Shown one piece after another: positions 16,086 to 24,888 of a DNA stretch of 64,000 nucleotides. Source of the stretch: Rhizobium sp. ZPR4 (GTDB taxonomy: Bacteria > Pseudomonadota > Alphaproteobacteria > Rhizobiales > Rhizobiaceae); contig NZ_CP157967.1 of assembly GCF_040215725.1 (NCBI RefSeq), forward strand, positions 1,364,001-1,428,000. The letters run 5' to 3'. Numbering within the stretch: position 1 is the first letter of the stretch; every line of letters begins with the position of its first letter. The notes under the pieces were generated by a model. That model made no database searches. It had not been told where the DNA came from and worked only from the letters and a program-made list of their open reading frames with translations. Both the position numbers and the translations under genes were made by a program.

Positions 16086-17110
16086 GCTCGCAAATCAAGG
16101 CATCTTTGGTTCGTTTGATGCCGCAGCTCATTGCGCTCGCGGTCATTCTTCTTTTGAATTTCATCATGTTCCCGCATTTCTTTCATCTGGAAATTCAGAA
16201 TGGAAGACTCTATGGGAGCCTTATAGACGTGCTCAACCGCGGCGCACCCGTGGCGCTGCTGTCGATCGGTATGACACTGGTCATCGCCACCAAGGGGATC
16301 GATCTTTCGGTCGGTGCGGTGATTGCCATCTGCGGTGCTGTCGCGGCGTCCTCGATCGTTGCCGGCTATTCGCTTGCCTATACGCTGCTGCTGACGATCG
16401 GCATCGGTCTGGCGTGCGGCTTATGGAACGGCTTTCTTGTTGCCGCACTGGATATCCAGCCGATCATCGCAACGCTGGTGCTGATGGTGGCGGGTCGCGG
16501 CATCGCGCAATTGATCACCGAGGGCACGATCCTTACCTTCAACAATGATGGGCTGATCTTCCTTGGCAGCGGCTCGTTTGCTGCGCTTCCAATGCCTGTC
16601 GTGATCTGGCTGCTGGCGGCGCTCGTGGTGATCGCTCTGGTTCGGCGCACTGCCCTTGGGATGCTGGTCGAGGCCATCGGCATCAACCGCCGGGCAAGCA
16701 CGCTCTCCGGTATCCGCACCCCGGTCCTGCTCATGGCGGTTTATGCACTAAGCGGTCTCTGCGCCTCTACCGCCGGCATCATCGTGACGGCCGACATCAA
16801 GGGTGCGGACGCAAACAATGCCGGTCTGTGGCTTGAGCTGGATGCGATCCTTGCGGTCGTGGTCGGCGGCAATTCGCTGCTCGGCGGCCGCTTCAGCATG
16901 GTCGGTTCGCTGATTGGCGCGATGATCATTCAATCGGTCAATACGGGCATCCTGCTCTCCGGTTTTCCGCCGGAGTTCAATCTGGTGATCAAGGCGGTCA
17001 TCGTCATCGTCATTCTGGTTATCCAGTCGCCGGCCATGCAGTCAGCGACTGCATTTTTCTGGCGGCGACGCGGCGAGGGGCAGATGGTGCAAAAGGAGCA
17101 GGCAAAGTGA
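16082..17110 (+). CDS. ytfT: Galactofuranose-type ABC transporter permease
   Basis: This inner-membrane permease (342 aa) of the ribose/galactose class has about nine hydrophobic segments and the family motif TKGIDLSVGAV near residue 70. The ATG overlaps the ytfR stop as ATGA and has a GGAGGA ribosome site, so its translation is coupled to the ATPase. The next permease gene overlaps its stop in turn. Function follows from position and close similarity to YtfT. Confidence 0.9.
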   Translation: MSSQIKASLVRLMPQLIALAVILLLNFIMFPHFFHLEIQNGRLYGSLIDVLNRGAPVALLSIGMTLVIATKGIDLSVGAVIAICGAVAASSIVAGYSLAYTLLLTIGIGLACGLWNGFLVAALDIQPIIATLVLMVAGRGIAQLITEGTILTFNNDGLIFLGSGSFAALPMPVVIWLLAALVVIALVRRTALGMLVEAIGINRRASTLSGIRTPVLLMAVYALSGLCASTAGIIVTADIKGADANNAGLWLELDAILAVVVGGNSLLGGRFSMVGSLIGAMIIQSVNTGILLSGFPPEFNLVIKAVIVIVILVIQSPAMQSATAFFWRRRGEGQMVQKEQAK

Positions 17111-18075
17111 ATTCGAAATATCTTCCGCTGCTTGCGACTATCGTCATCTTCATCCTGGCCTACGCCGGCTGCGTGACGCAGTATCCGAACATGTTGTCGA
17201 CACGGGTGGTCGGCAACCTTTTGACCGACAATGCCTTTCTCGGCATCGCAGCCGTCGGCATGACATTCGTAATCATTTCCGGCGGGATCGATCTGTCCAT
17301 CGGCTCGGTCATTGCCTTTACCGGCGTGTTCCTGGCGATCGTTCTTCGCGACACCACGATCCATCCCTTGATCGCTTTCGCTTTGGTCCTTGTGATCACG
17401 ACGATCTTTGGCGCCGGCATGGGCACCATCATCCACTATCTCAGCATGCCGCCCTTCATCGTCACCCTGGCCGGCATGTTTCTCGCGCGCGGTATCGCCT
17501 TCGTGCTGTCGATCGACAGCATCCCGATCGAGCATGATTTCTATTCTCAGCTCAACGATCTCTATTGGCTGATGCCCGGCGGCGGCCGGCTGACCTTGAT
17601 CGGCGGTCTCATGCTGCTTGTCTTTGCCGGCGGCATCGTGCTGGCGCAGCGCACCCGTTTTGGCGCCAATGTCTATGCGCTCGGCGGCGGCGCGCAGACT
17701 GCGGAACTCATGGGCGTGCCCGTGGGGCGAACGACGATCCAGATTTACGCCCTGTCGGGCTTTCTCGCTGGTCTATCCGGAATCGTTTTTTCCATTTATA
17801 CCTCAGCGGGATATTCGCTTGCCACGGTCGGTGTCGAACTCGATGCGATTGCTGCCGTGGTCATAGGCGGAACACTGCTGACGGGAGGAGCGGGGTTCGT
17901 CGGAGGAACACTCATCGGAATTCTCATACAGGGCTTGATTCAGACCTACATCACCTTCGATGGAACGCTTTCCAGCTGGTGGACGAAGATATTGATCGGC
18001 TTGTTGCTGTTTGCTTTTATTCTGATGCAGAAGGGTCTTCTGCTGCTTTCCCGCCTGAATCGACGATATGCCTGA
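17107..18075 (+). CDS. yjfF: Galactofuranose-type ABC transporter permease
   Basis: This is the second permease, 322 aa, like E. coli YjfF. The family motif SGGIDLSIGSV lies near residue 58 and about nine hydrophobic segments are visible. The GTG start overlaps the last four bases of ytfT. Together YtfT and YjfF would form the membrane pore served by YtfR and YtfQ. The regulator gene begins eight bases before its stop. Confidence 0.9.
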   Translation: MNSKYLPLLATIVIFILAYAGCVTQYPNMLSTRVVGNLLTDNAFLGIAAVGMTFVIISGGIDLSIGSVIAFTGVFLAIVLRDTTIHPLIAFALVLVITTIFGAGMGTIIHYLSMPPFIVTLAGMFLARGIAFVLSIDSIPIEHDFYSQLNDLYWLMPGGGRLTLIGGLMLLVFAGGIVLAQRTRFGANVYALGGGAQTAELMGVPVGRTTIQIYALSGFLAGLSGIVFSIYTSAGYSLATVGVELDAIAAVVIGGTLLTGGAGFVGGTLIGILIQGLIQTYITFDGTLSSWWTKILIGLLLFAFILMQKGLLLLSRLNRRYA

Positions 18076-18838
18076 GGGAAGGACAGAGCGCTTGCGCGAC
18101 CGATTGCTTGAGACCGGAAAATCAGAGGGAAAATCGCGCACGAGCCACGCTCAGGTGGTCGATGAGCTGGGCAAGGCGATCGTCTCTGGCGCGTTTCCGA
18201 TCGGAAGCATTCTTCCCGGTGACAGTGAGCTTCTGCAACGATTCAAGGTATCCCGCACCGTCCTGCGTGAAAGCATGAAGACTTTGGCCGCAAAGGGGCT
18301 GGTGGTGCCGCGTGCGCGCGTCGGCACGCGTGTCACCGAGAAGATTCATTGGAACATGTTCGACAACGAGGTGCTCAACTGGCATTTCGAAAGTGGCGTC
18401 AACAAGGAGTTCCTTCTGCATCTTTACGATATTCGCATGGCATTCGAGCCTTTTGCCGCGAGCCTGGTGGCGGAAAGGGCCAGTCGGGAGGACATCGAAT
18501 TGCTTCGCAGTCTTGCCGCCGCCATGGCAGCGCCGCATCATACCTCCGATAGCCTCGCGGTCGCCGATCTGCATTTCCACCTGGCAATTACAGCGGCTTC
18601 GCAAAATCCATTCATGCGATCGCTGGGTGGACTTATCGAAGCCGCACTCGTCGGGATGTTCCGCATGAGCGCGCCGCCTTCGACCAACGGCTTTGCCAAT
18701 ATTGCGGATACGCATATGGCCATCGTGGACGCGATAGCGGCGCGTGACGGCCTTTCGGCGCATAAGGCGATGGAATTCGTGATCATCGACGGGCGTCAAC
18801 ATGTTCTCGAAGCTTTCGAGGCTCTTGCCGAGGCCTGA
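18068..18838 (+). CDS. FadR-subfamily GntR transcriptional regulator
   Basis: An N-terminal winged-helix domain (about 25-98) carries the GntR recognition pattern LLQRFKVSRTVLRESMKTL. An FCD effector domain (about 115-245) follows, with D/H residues in DLHFHLAI and DTHMAIVDAI that usually bind a metal and a small-molecule effector. It overlaps yjfF by eight bases, so it is the last gene of the ytfQ operon and probably controls it, responding to a sugar or its catabolite. A FadR-type palindrome lies upstream of ytfQ. Confidence 0.88.
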   Translation: MPEGRTERLRDRLLETGKSEGKSRTSHAQVVDELGKAIVSGAFPIGSILPGDSELLQRFKVSRTVLRESMKTLAAKGLVVPRARVGTRVTEKIHWNMFDNEVLNWHFESGVNKEFLLHLYDIRMAFEPFAASLVAERASREDIELLRSLAAAMAAPHHTSDSLAVADLHFHLAITAASQNPFMRSLGGLIEAALVGMFRMSAPPSTNGFANIADTHMAIVDAIAARDGLSAHKAMEFVIIDGRQHVLEAFEALAEA

Positions 18839-18940
18839 AGGTCGCCTTGAATTTCGCCGTAGTTCATCGCTCGACTTGTTGATATGAGGGGAGTCGCCCG
18901 GTCCCCGGGCGGCGCTTGACCGTATATCTCGGAGCTTGAA

Positions 18941-20302
18941 ATGGAACGCAGCTGCCTCGCCATCATCCTCGCCGCCGGCGATAGTACCCGCATGAAGTCG
19001 TCGGTGTCGAAGGTCCTGCATCCGATCGCCGGTCGTCCGATGATCGCCCATGTCATGGAGGCGATCGCCAAGACCGGGATTTCGGCGGCGGCTCTGGTTG
19101 TCGGGCGCAATGCGGATGAGGTCAGCGCCGCAGCGTCGCTCGGTGGCATCACCGTCGAATCCTATCTTCAGAAGGAGCGGCTCGGCACAGGCCATGCCGT
19201 GCTTGCGGCGCGCGAGGCGATTGCTCGTGGATATGACGATATTATCGTCGCCTACGGAGACGTCCCTCTGCTGACAGATGCACCGCTTCGTGCAGCTCGG
19301 CAGGGGCTTGCCGACGGCAACGACATCGTCGTCATCGGCTTTCATACGGATCATCCGAACGCCTACGGCCGATTGCTGGTCAAGGACGGCGAGCTGATCG
19401 CCATTCGCGAGGCGAAGGATGCGACCGATGCCGAGCTGGCGATAAAGTGGTGCAATAGCGGGCTGATGGCGATCAACGGCCGCAAGGCGCTGGATCTCCT
19501 TGATCGTATCGGCAACAGCAACGCCAAGGGCGAATATTACCTTACCGATCTCGTCGAGATCGCTCGCTCGCTGGGCGGCCGTGCCGTTGCGGTCGATGCG
19601 CCCGAGGTCGAAATGACCGGCTGCAACAACCGCGCCGAACTCGCTTTCATCGAGCGTCTCTGGCAGGAGCGCCGCCGGCACGAACTGATGCTGTCGGGCG
19701 TGACCATGATTGCGCCGGAAACCGTGTTTCTCGCCTATGACACCGTGATCGGCCAGGATGCATTGATCGAACCGAATGTCGTCTTCGGTCCCGGTGCGGT
19801 GATCGAGGGCGGCGCGGTCATCCACGCCTTCTCTCATATCGAGGGCGCCCATGTCAGCGCTGGCGCGACCGTCGGGCCTTTTGCGCGGCTGCGTCCGGGT
19901 GCCGATCTCGCCGGCGGTGCCAAGGTCGGCAATTTCTGCGAGGTCAAGAACGGCAAGATCGGCGAGGGCGCCAAGGTCAACCACCTGACCTACATCGGCG
20001 ATGCGACGATCGGGGCGGGCAGCAACATTGGCGCAGGCACGATCACCTGCAACTACGATGGCGTCAACAAGTATGAGACGCACATTGGCGCCAATGCCTT
20101 CGTCGGTTCCAACTCCTCGCTCGTGGCGCCCATTCGCATTGGCGATGGCGCCTATATTGCCTCCGGCAGCGTTATCACTGCCGATGTTCCGGCCGATGCG
20201 CTAGCATTCGGCCGCGCCCGTCAGGAAGTGAAGCCGGAGCGGGCCAAGGTGATCCGCGAACGAGCTCTTGCCATCAAGGCGGCGAAGAAGGGTGGCCATT
20301 AA
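18941..20302 (+). CDS. glmU: Bifunctional UDP-GlcNAc pyrophosphorylase / GlcN-1-P acetyltransferase
   Basis: The enzyme makes UDP-N-acetylglucosamine for peptidoglycan and lipopolysaccharide. The N-terminal uridyltransferase domain (about 1-230) carries [12 protein letters not shown] near residue 9; the E. coli motif has G-T-R-M and P-K where this protein has S-T-R-M and S-K. The C-terminal half (about 250-435) is a left-handed beta helix of hexapeptide repeats with the acetyltransferase segment ITCNYDG. At 453 aa it has the normal length. glmS, the previous step of the same pathway, follows 116 bases later. Confidence 0.95.
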   Translation: MERSCLAIILAAGDSTRMKSSVSKVLHPIAGRPMIAHVMEAIAKTGISAAALVVGRNADEVSAAASLGGITVESYLQKERLGTGHAVLAAREAIARGYDDIIVAYGDVPLLTDAPLRAARQGLADGNDIVVIGFHTDHPNAYGRLLVKDGELIAIREAKDATDAELAIKWCNSGLMAINGRKALDLLDRIGNSNAKGEYYLTDLVEIARSLGGRAVAVDAPEVEMTGCNNRAELAFIERLWQERRRHELMLSGVTMIAPETVFLAYDTVIGQDALIEPNVVFGPGAVIEGGAVIHAFSHIEGAHVSAGATVGPFARLRPGADLAGGAKVGNFCEVKNGKIGEGAKVNHLTYIGDATIGAGSNIGAGTITCNYDGVNKYETHIGANAFVGSNSSLVAPIRIGDGAYIASGSVITADVPADALAFGRARQEVKPERAKVIRERALAIKAAKKGGH

Positions 20303-20320
20303 ACCCTTGGGTGACTGACG

Positions 20321-20349
20321 TAACGGTCGGAAATCGAAAGTGACCGTTA
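20321..20349. other. Inverted repeat between glmU and glmS
   Basis: TAACGGTC at 20321-20328 is mirrored perfectly by GACCGTTA at 20342-20349 around a 13-base spacer. It lacks a T tract, so it is more likely a protein-binding site or an mRNA hairpin in the glmS leader than a terminator. Confidence 0.4.
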
Positions 20350-20418
20350 TGCCAATTGAGAAAATACTAGGAATGATTAGGACTTGCCCTCATTATCTGA
20401 GGCCAGACGGAGAGTTGT

Positions 20419-22245
20419 ATGTGCGGTATTGTAGGGATCGTCGGAACGAAGCCCGTAGCGGATCGCTTGGTGGATGCACTGCGGCGTCTCGAATACCGCG
20501 GCTATGATTCGGCCGGCGTTGCGACGATCCACAACGGCGCGATGGATCGCCGCCGCGCGGAAGGGAAGCTCTTCAATCTGGAAAAGCGGCTTGAGTCCGA
20601 CCCTCTGCCCGGTACGACAGGCATTGCCCATACGCGCTGGGCAACCCACGGCGTTCCCAATGAGACCAACGCTCATCCGCATTTCGTCGAAGGCGTTGCC
20701 GTCGTCCATAACGGCATCATTGAAAACTTCTCCGAACTCCGCGAGGAGCTGAAGGCCGAGGGCAGGGTATTTGCCTCGCAGACGGATACCGAAGTCGTCG
20801 CACATCTGCTGGCGAATTATATCCGTGATGGCCTCGATCCTCGCGCGGCAATGCTGAAGATGCTGAACCGCGTGACCGGTGCCTACGCATTGGCTGTTAT
20901 GTTCCAGAACGATCCCGGCACGCTGATGGCCGCGCGCTCCGGCCCACCGCTCGCCGTCGGTTTCGGCAAGGGCGAAATGTTCCTCGGCTCGGATGCGATC
21001 GCGCTTGCACCGTTCACCAACGAGATCACCTATCTGGTCGACGGTGACTGCGCCATTGTCACGCATAGCGGCGCGACCATTCTTGATTTTAACGGCAATG
21101 AAGTGAACCGCCCGCGGCAGATTTCCCAGGCGACCGCCTATGTGGTCGACAAGGGCAATCATCGTCACTTCATGGAAAAGGAAATCTACGAGCAGCCGGA
21201 AGTCATCTCCCATGCGCTCAGCCATTATGTCGATTTCGCCAGCCACCGCGTGCGCCCGGGCGTCTCGACGATCGACTTTGGCGGCGTGTCCAGCCTCGCG
21301 ATCTCTGCCTGCGGCACCGCCTACCTTGCTGGCCTCATCGGCAAATATTGGTTCGAGCGCTATGCGCGTCTTCCGGTCGAAATCGACGTCGCCTCCGAAT
21401 TCCGCTATCGCGAAATGCCGTTGTCGCCCTCGCAGGCGGCGCTGTTCATTTCTCAATCCGGTGAAACTGCGGATACCTTGGCTTCGCTGCGCTACTGCAG
21501 GGACAACGGCCTGAAAATCGGTGCCGTGGTCAATGTCAGGGAATCGACTATTGCGCGTGAATCCGACGCGGTGTTTCCGATCCTGGCTGGCCCTGAGATC
21601 GGTGTCGCTTCGACCAAGGCCTTCACGTGCCAGCTTGCCGTTCTCGCATCGCTTGCGATCGGAGCCGGTGTTGCTCGCGGCACTATTAGCGCTGCGGATG
21701 AACAGGAGATGGTGCGCCATCTCGTTGAGATGCCGCGCATCATGGCGAATGTCCTGAATATCATCCAGCCGCAGATGGAAAGCCTGTCGCGCGAGATCTC
21801 GAAGTTCAAGGATGTGCTCTATCTCGGTCGCGGCACCAGTTTCCCGCTCGCCATGGAAGGCGCGCTGAAACTGAAGGAAATCTCCTATATCCACGCCGAA
21901 GGCTATGCGGCCGGCGAGCTGAAGCATGGGCCGATCGCCCTGATCGATGAGAACATGCCGGTCATCGTTATTGCGCCGCATGACCGCTTCTTCGACAAGA
22001 CCGTTTCCAATATGCAGGAAGTGGCGGCGCGCGGCGGCCGAATCATCTTCATCACGGATGAGCTCGGCGCGGCAGCCTCGACATTGCCGACCATGGCGAC
22101 CATCACCTTGCCCGTCGTCGACGAGATCATTGCGCCCATCATATTCTCGCTGCCGATTCAATTGCTTGCCTATCATACGGCTGTCTTCATGGGCACGGAC
22201 GTCGATCAGCCGCGCAATCTCGCCAAATCGGTCACCGTGGAATAG
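20419..22245 (+). CDS. glmS: Glutamine-fructose-6-phosphate aminotransferase (isomerizing)
   Basis: This cytosolic enzyme converts fructose-6-phosphate and glutamine to glucosamine-6-phosphate, the entry to amino-sugar synthesis. The N-terminal glutaminase domain starts MCGIVGIVG, so the catalytic cysteine becomes residue 1 after Met removal. Two SIS sugar-isomerase domains follow (about 280-420 and 455-595), and the C-terminal tail ends DQPRNLAKSVTVE. Length (608 aa) is exact for the family. I see no glmS ribozyme in the short leader, as expected outside Gram-positive bacteria. Confidence 0.96.
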   Translation: MCGIVGIVGTKPVADRLVDALRRLEYRGYDSAGVATIHNGAMDRRRAEGKLFNLEKRLESDPLPGTTGIAHTRWATHGVPNETNAHPHFVEGVAVVHNGIIENFSELREELKAEGRVFASQTDTEVVAHLLANYIRDGLDPRAAMLKMLNRVTGAYALAVMFQNDPGTLMAARSGPPLAVGFGKGEMFLGSDAIALAPFTNEITYLVDGDCAIVTHSGATILDFNGNEVNRPRQISQATAYVVDKGNHRHFMEKEIYEQPEVISHALSHYVDFASHRVRPGVSTIDFGGVSSLAISACGTAYLAGLIGKYWFERYARLPVEIDVASEFRYREMPLSPSQAALFISQSGETADTLASLRYCRDNGLKIGAVVNVRESTIARESDAVFPILAGPEIGVASTKAFTCQLAVLASLAIGAGVARGTISAADEQEMVRHLVEMPRIMANVLNIIQPQMESLSREISKFKDVLYLGRGTSFPLAMEGALKLKEISYIHAEGYAAGELKHGPIALIDENMPVIVIAPHDRFFDKTVSNMQEVAARGGRIIFITDELGAAASTLPTMATITLPVVDEIIAPIIFSLPIQLLAYHTAVFMGTDVDQPRNLAKSVTVE

Positions 22246-22420
22246 GGCACTTCCGTCCCGCACTTCCTGTCACGTCGTCGTGAGCCGGGCGTTTGTCCGG
22301 CTCGGAGCGCGACTGGCGGGTTGTATGCCGTCCCGATTTCTGGCACGATTCTCCTACGGAGATGGTGGGGAGGATTTGCCGGGTAGCGGTAGGCGGCGGA
22401 ACGGAGTTTTCGAGCGGCGA

Positions 22421-23119
22421 ATGACTGAAAAACTCATCAAAATGTCCGTGACCACGCGGATCAGAAACAATTTCCTGGCCGGCCTGATTATCTGCGCTCC
22501 GATCGCCATCACGCTGTGGCTGACCTGGTCCGTCGTACATTGGGCCGATAGCTGGGTTCGCCCCTATATTCCCGCGCGCTATGATCCGGAAAGCTATCTG
22601 AATTTCGCCGTTCCCGGCACCGGCCTGGTGATCGCGATGATCTTCATCACGCTCGTCGGCTTCCTGGCCAAGAACCTGATCGGCCAGAGCATCGTCCGCT
22701 TCGGCGAGTCGATCGTCAATCGCGTGCCGCTGGTGCGGACCATCTACAAGAGCGTCAAGCAGATCTTCGAAACGGTGCTGAAAGAGCAGGGCACTTCGTT
22801 CAAGAAGGTCGGGCTGATCGAGTATCCGAGCCCGGGCCTCTGGTCCATGGTGTTCATATCGACGGATGCCAAGGGTGAGATCGCCTCGAAATTCAACGCC
22901 ATGGGTCAGGACATGGTGGCGGTCTTCCTGCCGCCGACACCGGTGCCGACGGCTGGATTTCTGGTTTTCGTTCCGCGCGAAAAGATCACCGTGCTCGACA
23001 TGAGCCCCGAGGATGGCGCCAAGCTGCTGATCTCGGGCGGTCTTGTGGCACCGGAATACAAGGAGTTGATTGCAGCCAAGGAGTTGCGGCAGCCGGTTCC
23101 TATGAAATCGTTGACCTAG
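22421..23119 (+). CDS. DUF502 family membrane protein
   Basis: This 232-aa protein belongs to the DUF502 family: two membrane helices at about residues 20-42 and 68-90, then a conserved soluble region with the RVPLVRTIYKSVKQIFETV stretch and a C-terminal LISGG motif. Its biochemical role is unknown. The start at 22421 begins just before the first helix; a longer open frame upstream runs inside glmS and is not used. A second ATG at 22442 is possible. In several alphaproteobacteria it lies between glmS and recG, as here. Confidence 0.8.
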   Translation: MTEKLIKMSVTTRIRNNFLAGLIICAPIAITLWLTWSVVHWADSWVRPYIPARYDPESYLNFAVPGTGLVIAMIFITLVGFLAKNLIGQSIVRFGESIVNRVPLVRTIYKSVKQIFETVLKEQGTSFKKVGLIEYPSPGLWSMVFISTDAKGEIASKFNAMGQDMVAVFLPPTPVPTAGFLVFVPREKITVLDMSPEDGAKLLISGGLVAPEYKELIAAKELRQPVPMKSLT

Positions 23120-23349
23120 AATTGCTCATCTTCCGATAGTTGGATCAATATCCTCGCGCTTTGCGCGAGCTGTCATGCCTCTATCATATTGACGCCTTAG
23201 ATCGTCAGTTGGGGCAGATAATCGCATGTATCTCAGCATCGAATGTTCGGCGCGCCGGCGCCGGGCTGTCGTTCTTCAGCGCGGCTTTAAAGCGGGCCGG
23301 AGATGGATGTCGTTGTCACCATAAAGATTTTCATCAGGAGGATATTGTT

Positions 23350-24846
23350 TTGAGATATATGCGTTCGAAGAGCTTGCCGCTGCTGTCGGCGGTATTTGCC
23401 ACATTTGTTTTCACGGCGCCGGTGGTGGCGCTGGCGGATAATTCCGTAACGGTTGAAGGCATGACGCTTGTCAACAAGGGCCGCGTCGCTGTCGGTCGCA
23501 TCCCCGCCAACCTGCGCGACAAGTTCGGCGAGACATTCGGTTCCGGTTCTGGCATGTCGATCGACACCAAGAGCTGGGTCCGCAATGCCGACGGCACCTA
23601 CAAGGGGTCGCTGTGGCTGCTGCCGGACCGCGGCTACAATGCCGTTGGCACGACCGATTATCGCCCGCGTCTGAACACGATCGACGTCACGCTGACGCCT
23701 GTGGCACTCGGCGCCGCCCCGCCGGCCGGCAAGGAGCAATCAGGCGTCGACGCCAAGCTCATCGATACCACGCTGCTGAAGGACGACAAGGGTGCCGACA
23801 CGACCGGCCTCGACCCGGCCAATGGCGCCCGACAGGCTGAAGGTAAGATGCCGCTGCTGCCCCAGGCCCCGAACGGCAAGATCTCGCTCGACACCGAAGC
23901 CGTCGCGCATCTGCCTGACGGCACGATGTTCATCAGCGATGAGTACGGCCCCTATATCTACCGCTTTGCTGCCGATGGCCGCATGATGTCCGCCACTCCT
24001 CCGCCGGCCGCCTTGCTGCCGATGCGCAACGGCGTCGTCAATTTTGCTTCCAATAATCCCGGCCCCGGTGAAACCGCTCCGGATCCGAAGGACCCGACTA
24101 GCGGCCGCCAGAACAACCAGGGTCTGGAAGGCATGTCGCTGACACCGGATGGCAAGTTCCTGATCGCCGTGCTGCAGTCTGCAACCCGTCAGGATGGCGG
24201 CGATTCCAGCTCCACGCGCCAGAACACCCGCGCGCTGGTCTATGATGCCGCTGATCCCGCAAATCTGAAGCTGGTGCATGAATATGTCGTGCCGCTGCCG
24301 GTTTTCACCAATGAGAAGGGCAAGACGGCCGTTGCAGCCCAGAGCGAGATCTACGCGCTCTCGCCGCAGACCTTCCTGATGCTGGCGCGCGACAGCAACA
24401 ACGGCTACGGGCAGAAGGGCGACAAGTCGCTCTATCGCAGCATCGTCGCTGTCGACGTCTCTGCTGCAACCGATATCGCCGGCGGCAAATTCGATGCCGA
24501 TACGGCGGTAGCACCCAAGGGTGTTCTCGATTCATCGGTAAAGCCGGCGGCGGTCAGCCAGTTCATCGATATCAATGACAGTGCAGATCTCGCGCGTTTC
24601 GGCCTCCACAATGGCGCGCCGAACGACCGCAACAACCTTTCGGAAAAGTGGGAGGCCATGTCGCTTGTCAGCGTTCAGGATCCGAAGCTGCCGGACGATT
24701 ACTTCCTGTTTGTCGCCAACGACAACGACTTCCTGACCCAGGACGGTTTCCAGGTCGGTGCCGCCTATAAGGGCGATGGCGGAGCCGATGTCGACACCAT
24801 GTTCCAGGTGTTCCAGGTCACCATTCCGGGTCTTGGCAGCAAGTGA
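23350..24846 (+). CDS. Secreted esterase-like phytase-family protein
   Basis: This is a probable periplasmic or secreted protein with an esterase-like-of-phytase domain (PF13449 type), a beta-propeller fold whose substrate is unknown. The TTG at 23350 is chosen because AGGAGG at 23336-23341 is correctly spaced; an ATG at 23359 is too far. A signal peptide of about 28 residues ends ALA|DN. Family features include LPDRGYNAVG, DTEAVAHLPDGTMFISDEYGPYIYR in two blocks, and the QGLEGMSLTPDG motif. Length is 498 aa. It is convergent with recG and has its own leader. Confidence 0.78.
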   Translation: MRYMRSKSLPLLSAVFATFVFTAPVVALADNSVTVEGMTLVNKGRVAVGRIPANLRDKFGETFGSGSGMSIDTKSWVRNADGTYKGSLWLLPDRGYNAVGTTDYRPRLNTIDVTLTPVALGAAPPAGKEQSGVDAKLIDTTLLKDDKGADTTGLDPANGARQAEGKMPLLPQAPNGKISLDTEAVAHLPDGTMFISDEYGPYIYRFAADGRMMSATPPPAALLPMRNGVVNFASNNPGPGETAPDPKDPTSGRQNNQGLEGMSLTPDGKFLIAVLQSATRQDGGDSSSTRQNTRALVYDAADPANLKLVHEYVVPLPVFTNEKGKTAVAAQSEIYALSPQTFLMLARDSNNGYGQKGDKSLYRSIVAVDVSAATDIAGGKFDADTAVAPKGVLDSSVKPAAVSQFIDINDSADLARFGLHNGAPNDRNNLSEKWEAMSLVSVQDPKLPDDYFLFVANDNDFLTQDGFQVGAAYKGDGGADVDTMFQVFQVTIPGLGSK

Positions 24847-24888
24847 TCTGATGAAACAGAGATGGACGCGGCAAACGCGTCCATCCGC

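Noticed and set aside
18122..20083. Open frame of 653 codons on the minus strand opposite gntR and glmU
   Set aside because: It spans two real genes and the gap between them and shows no protein family; an antisense artefact of high GC3.
20377..22263. Open frame of 628 codons antisense to glmS
   Set aside because: It covers glmS exactly; the plus strand has full GlmS motifs, and the antisense translation has none.
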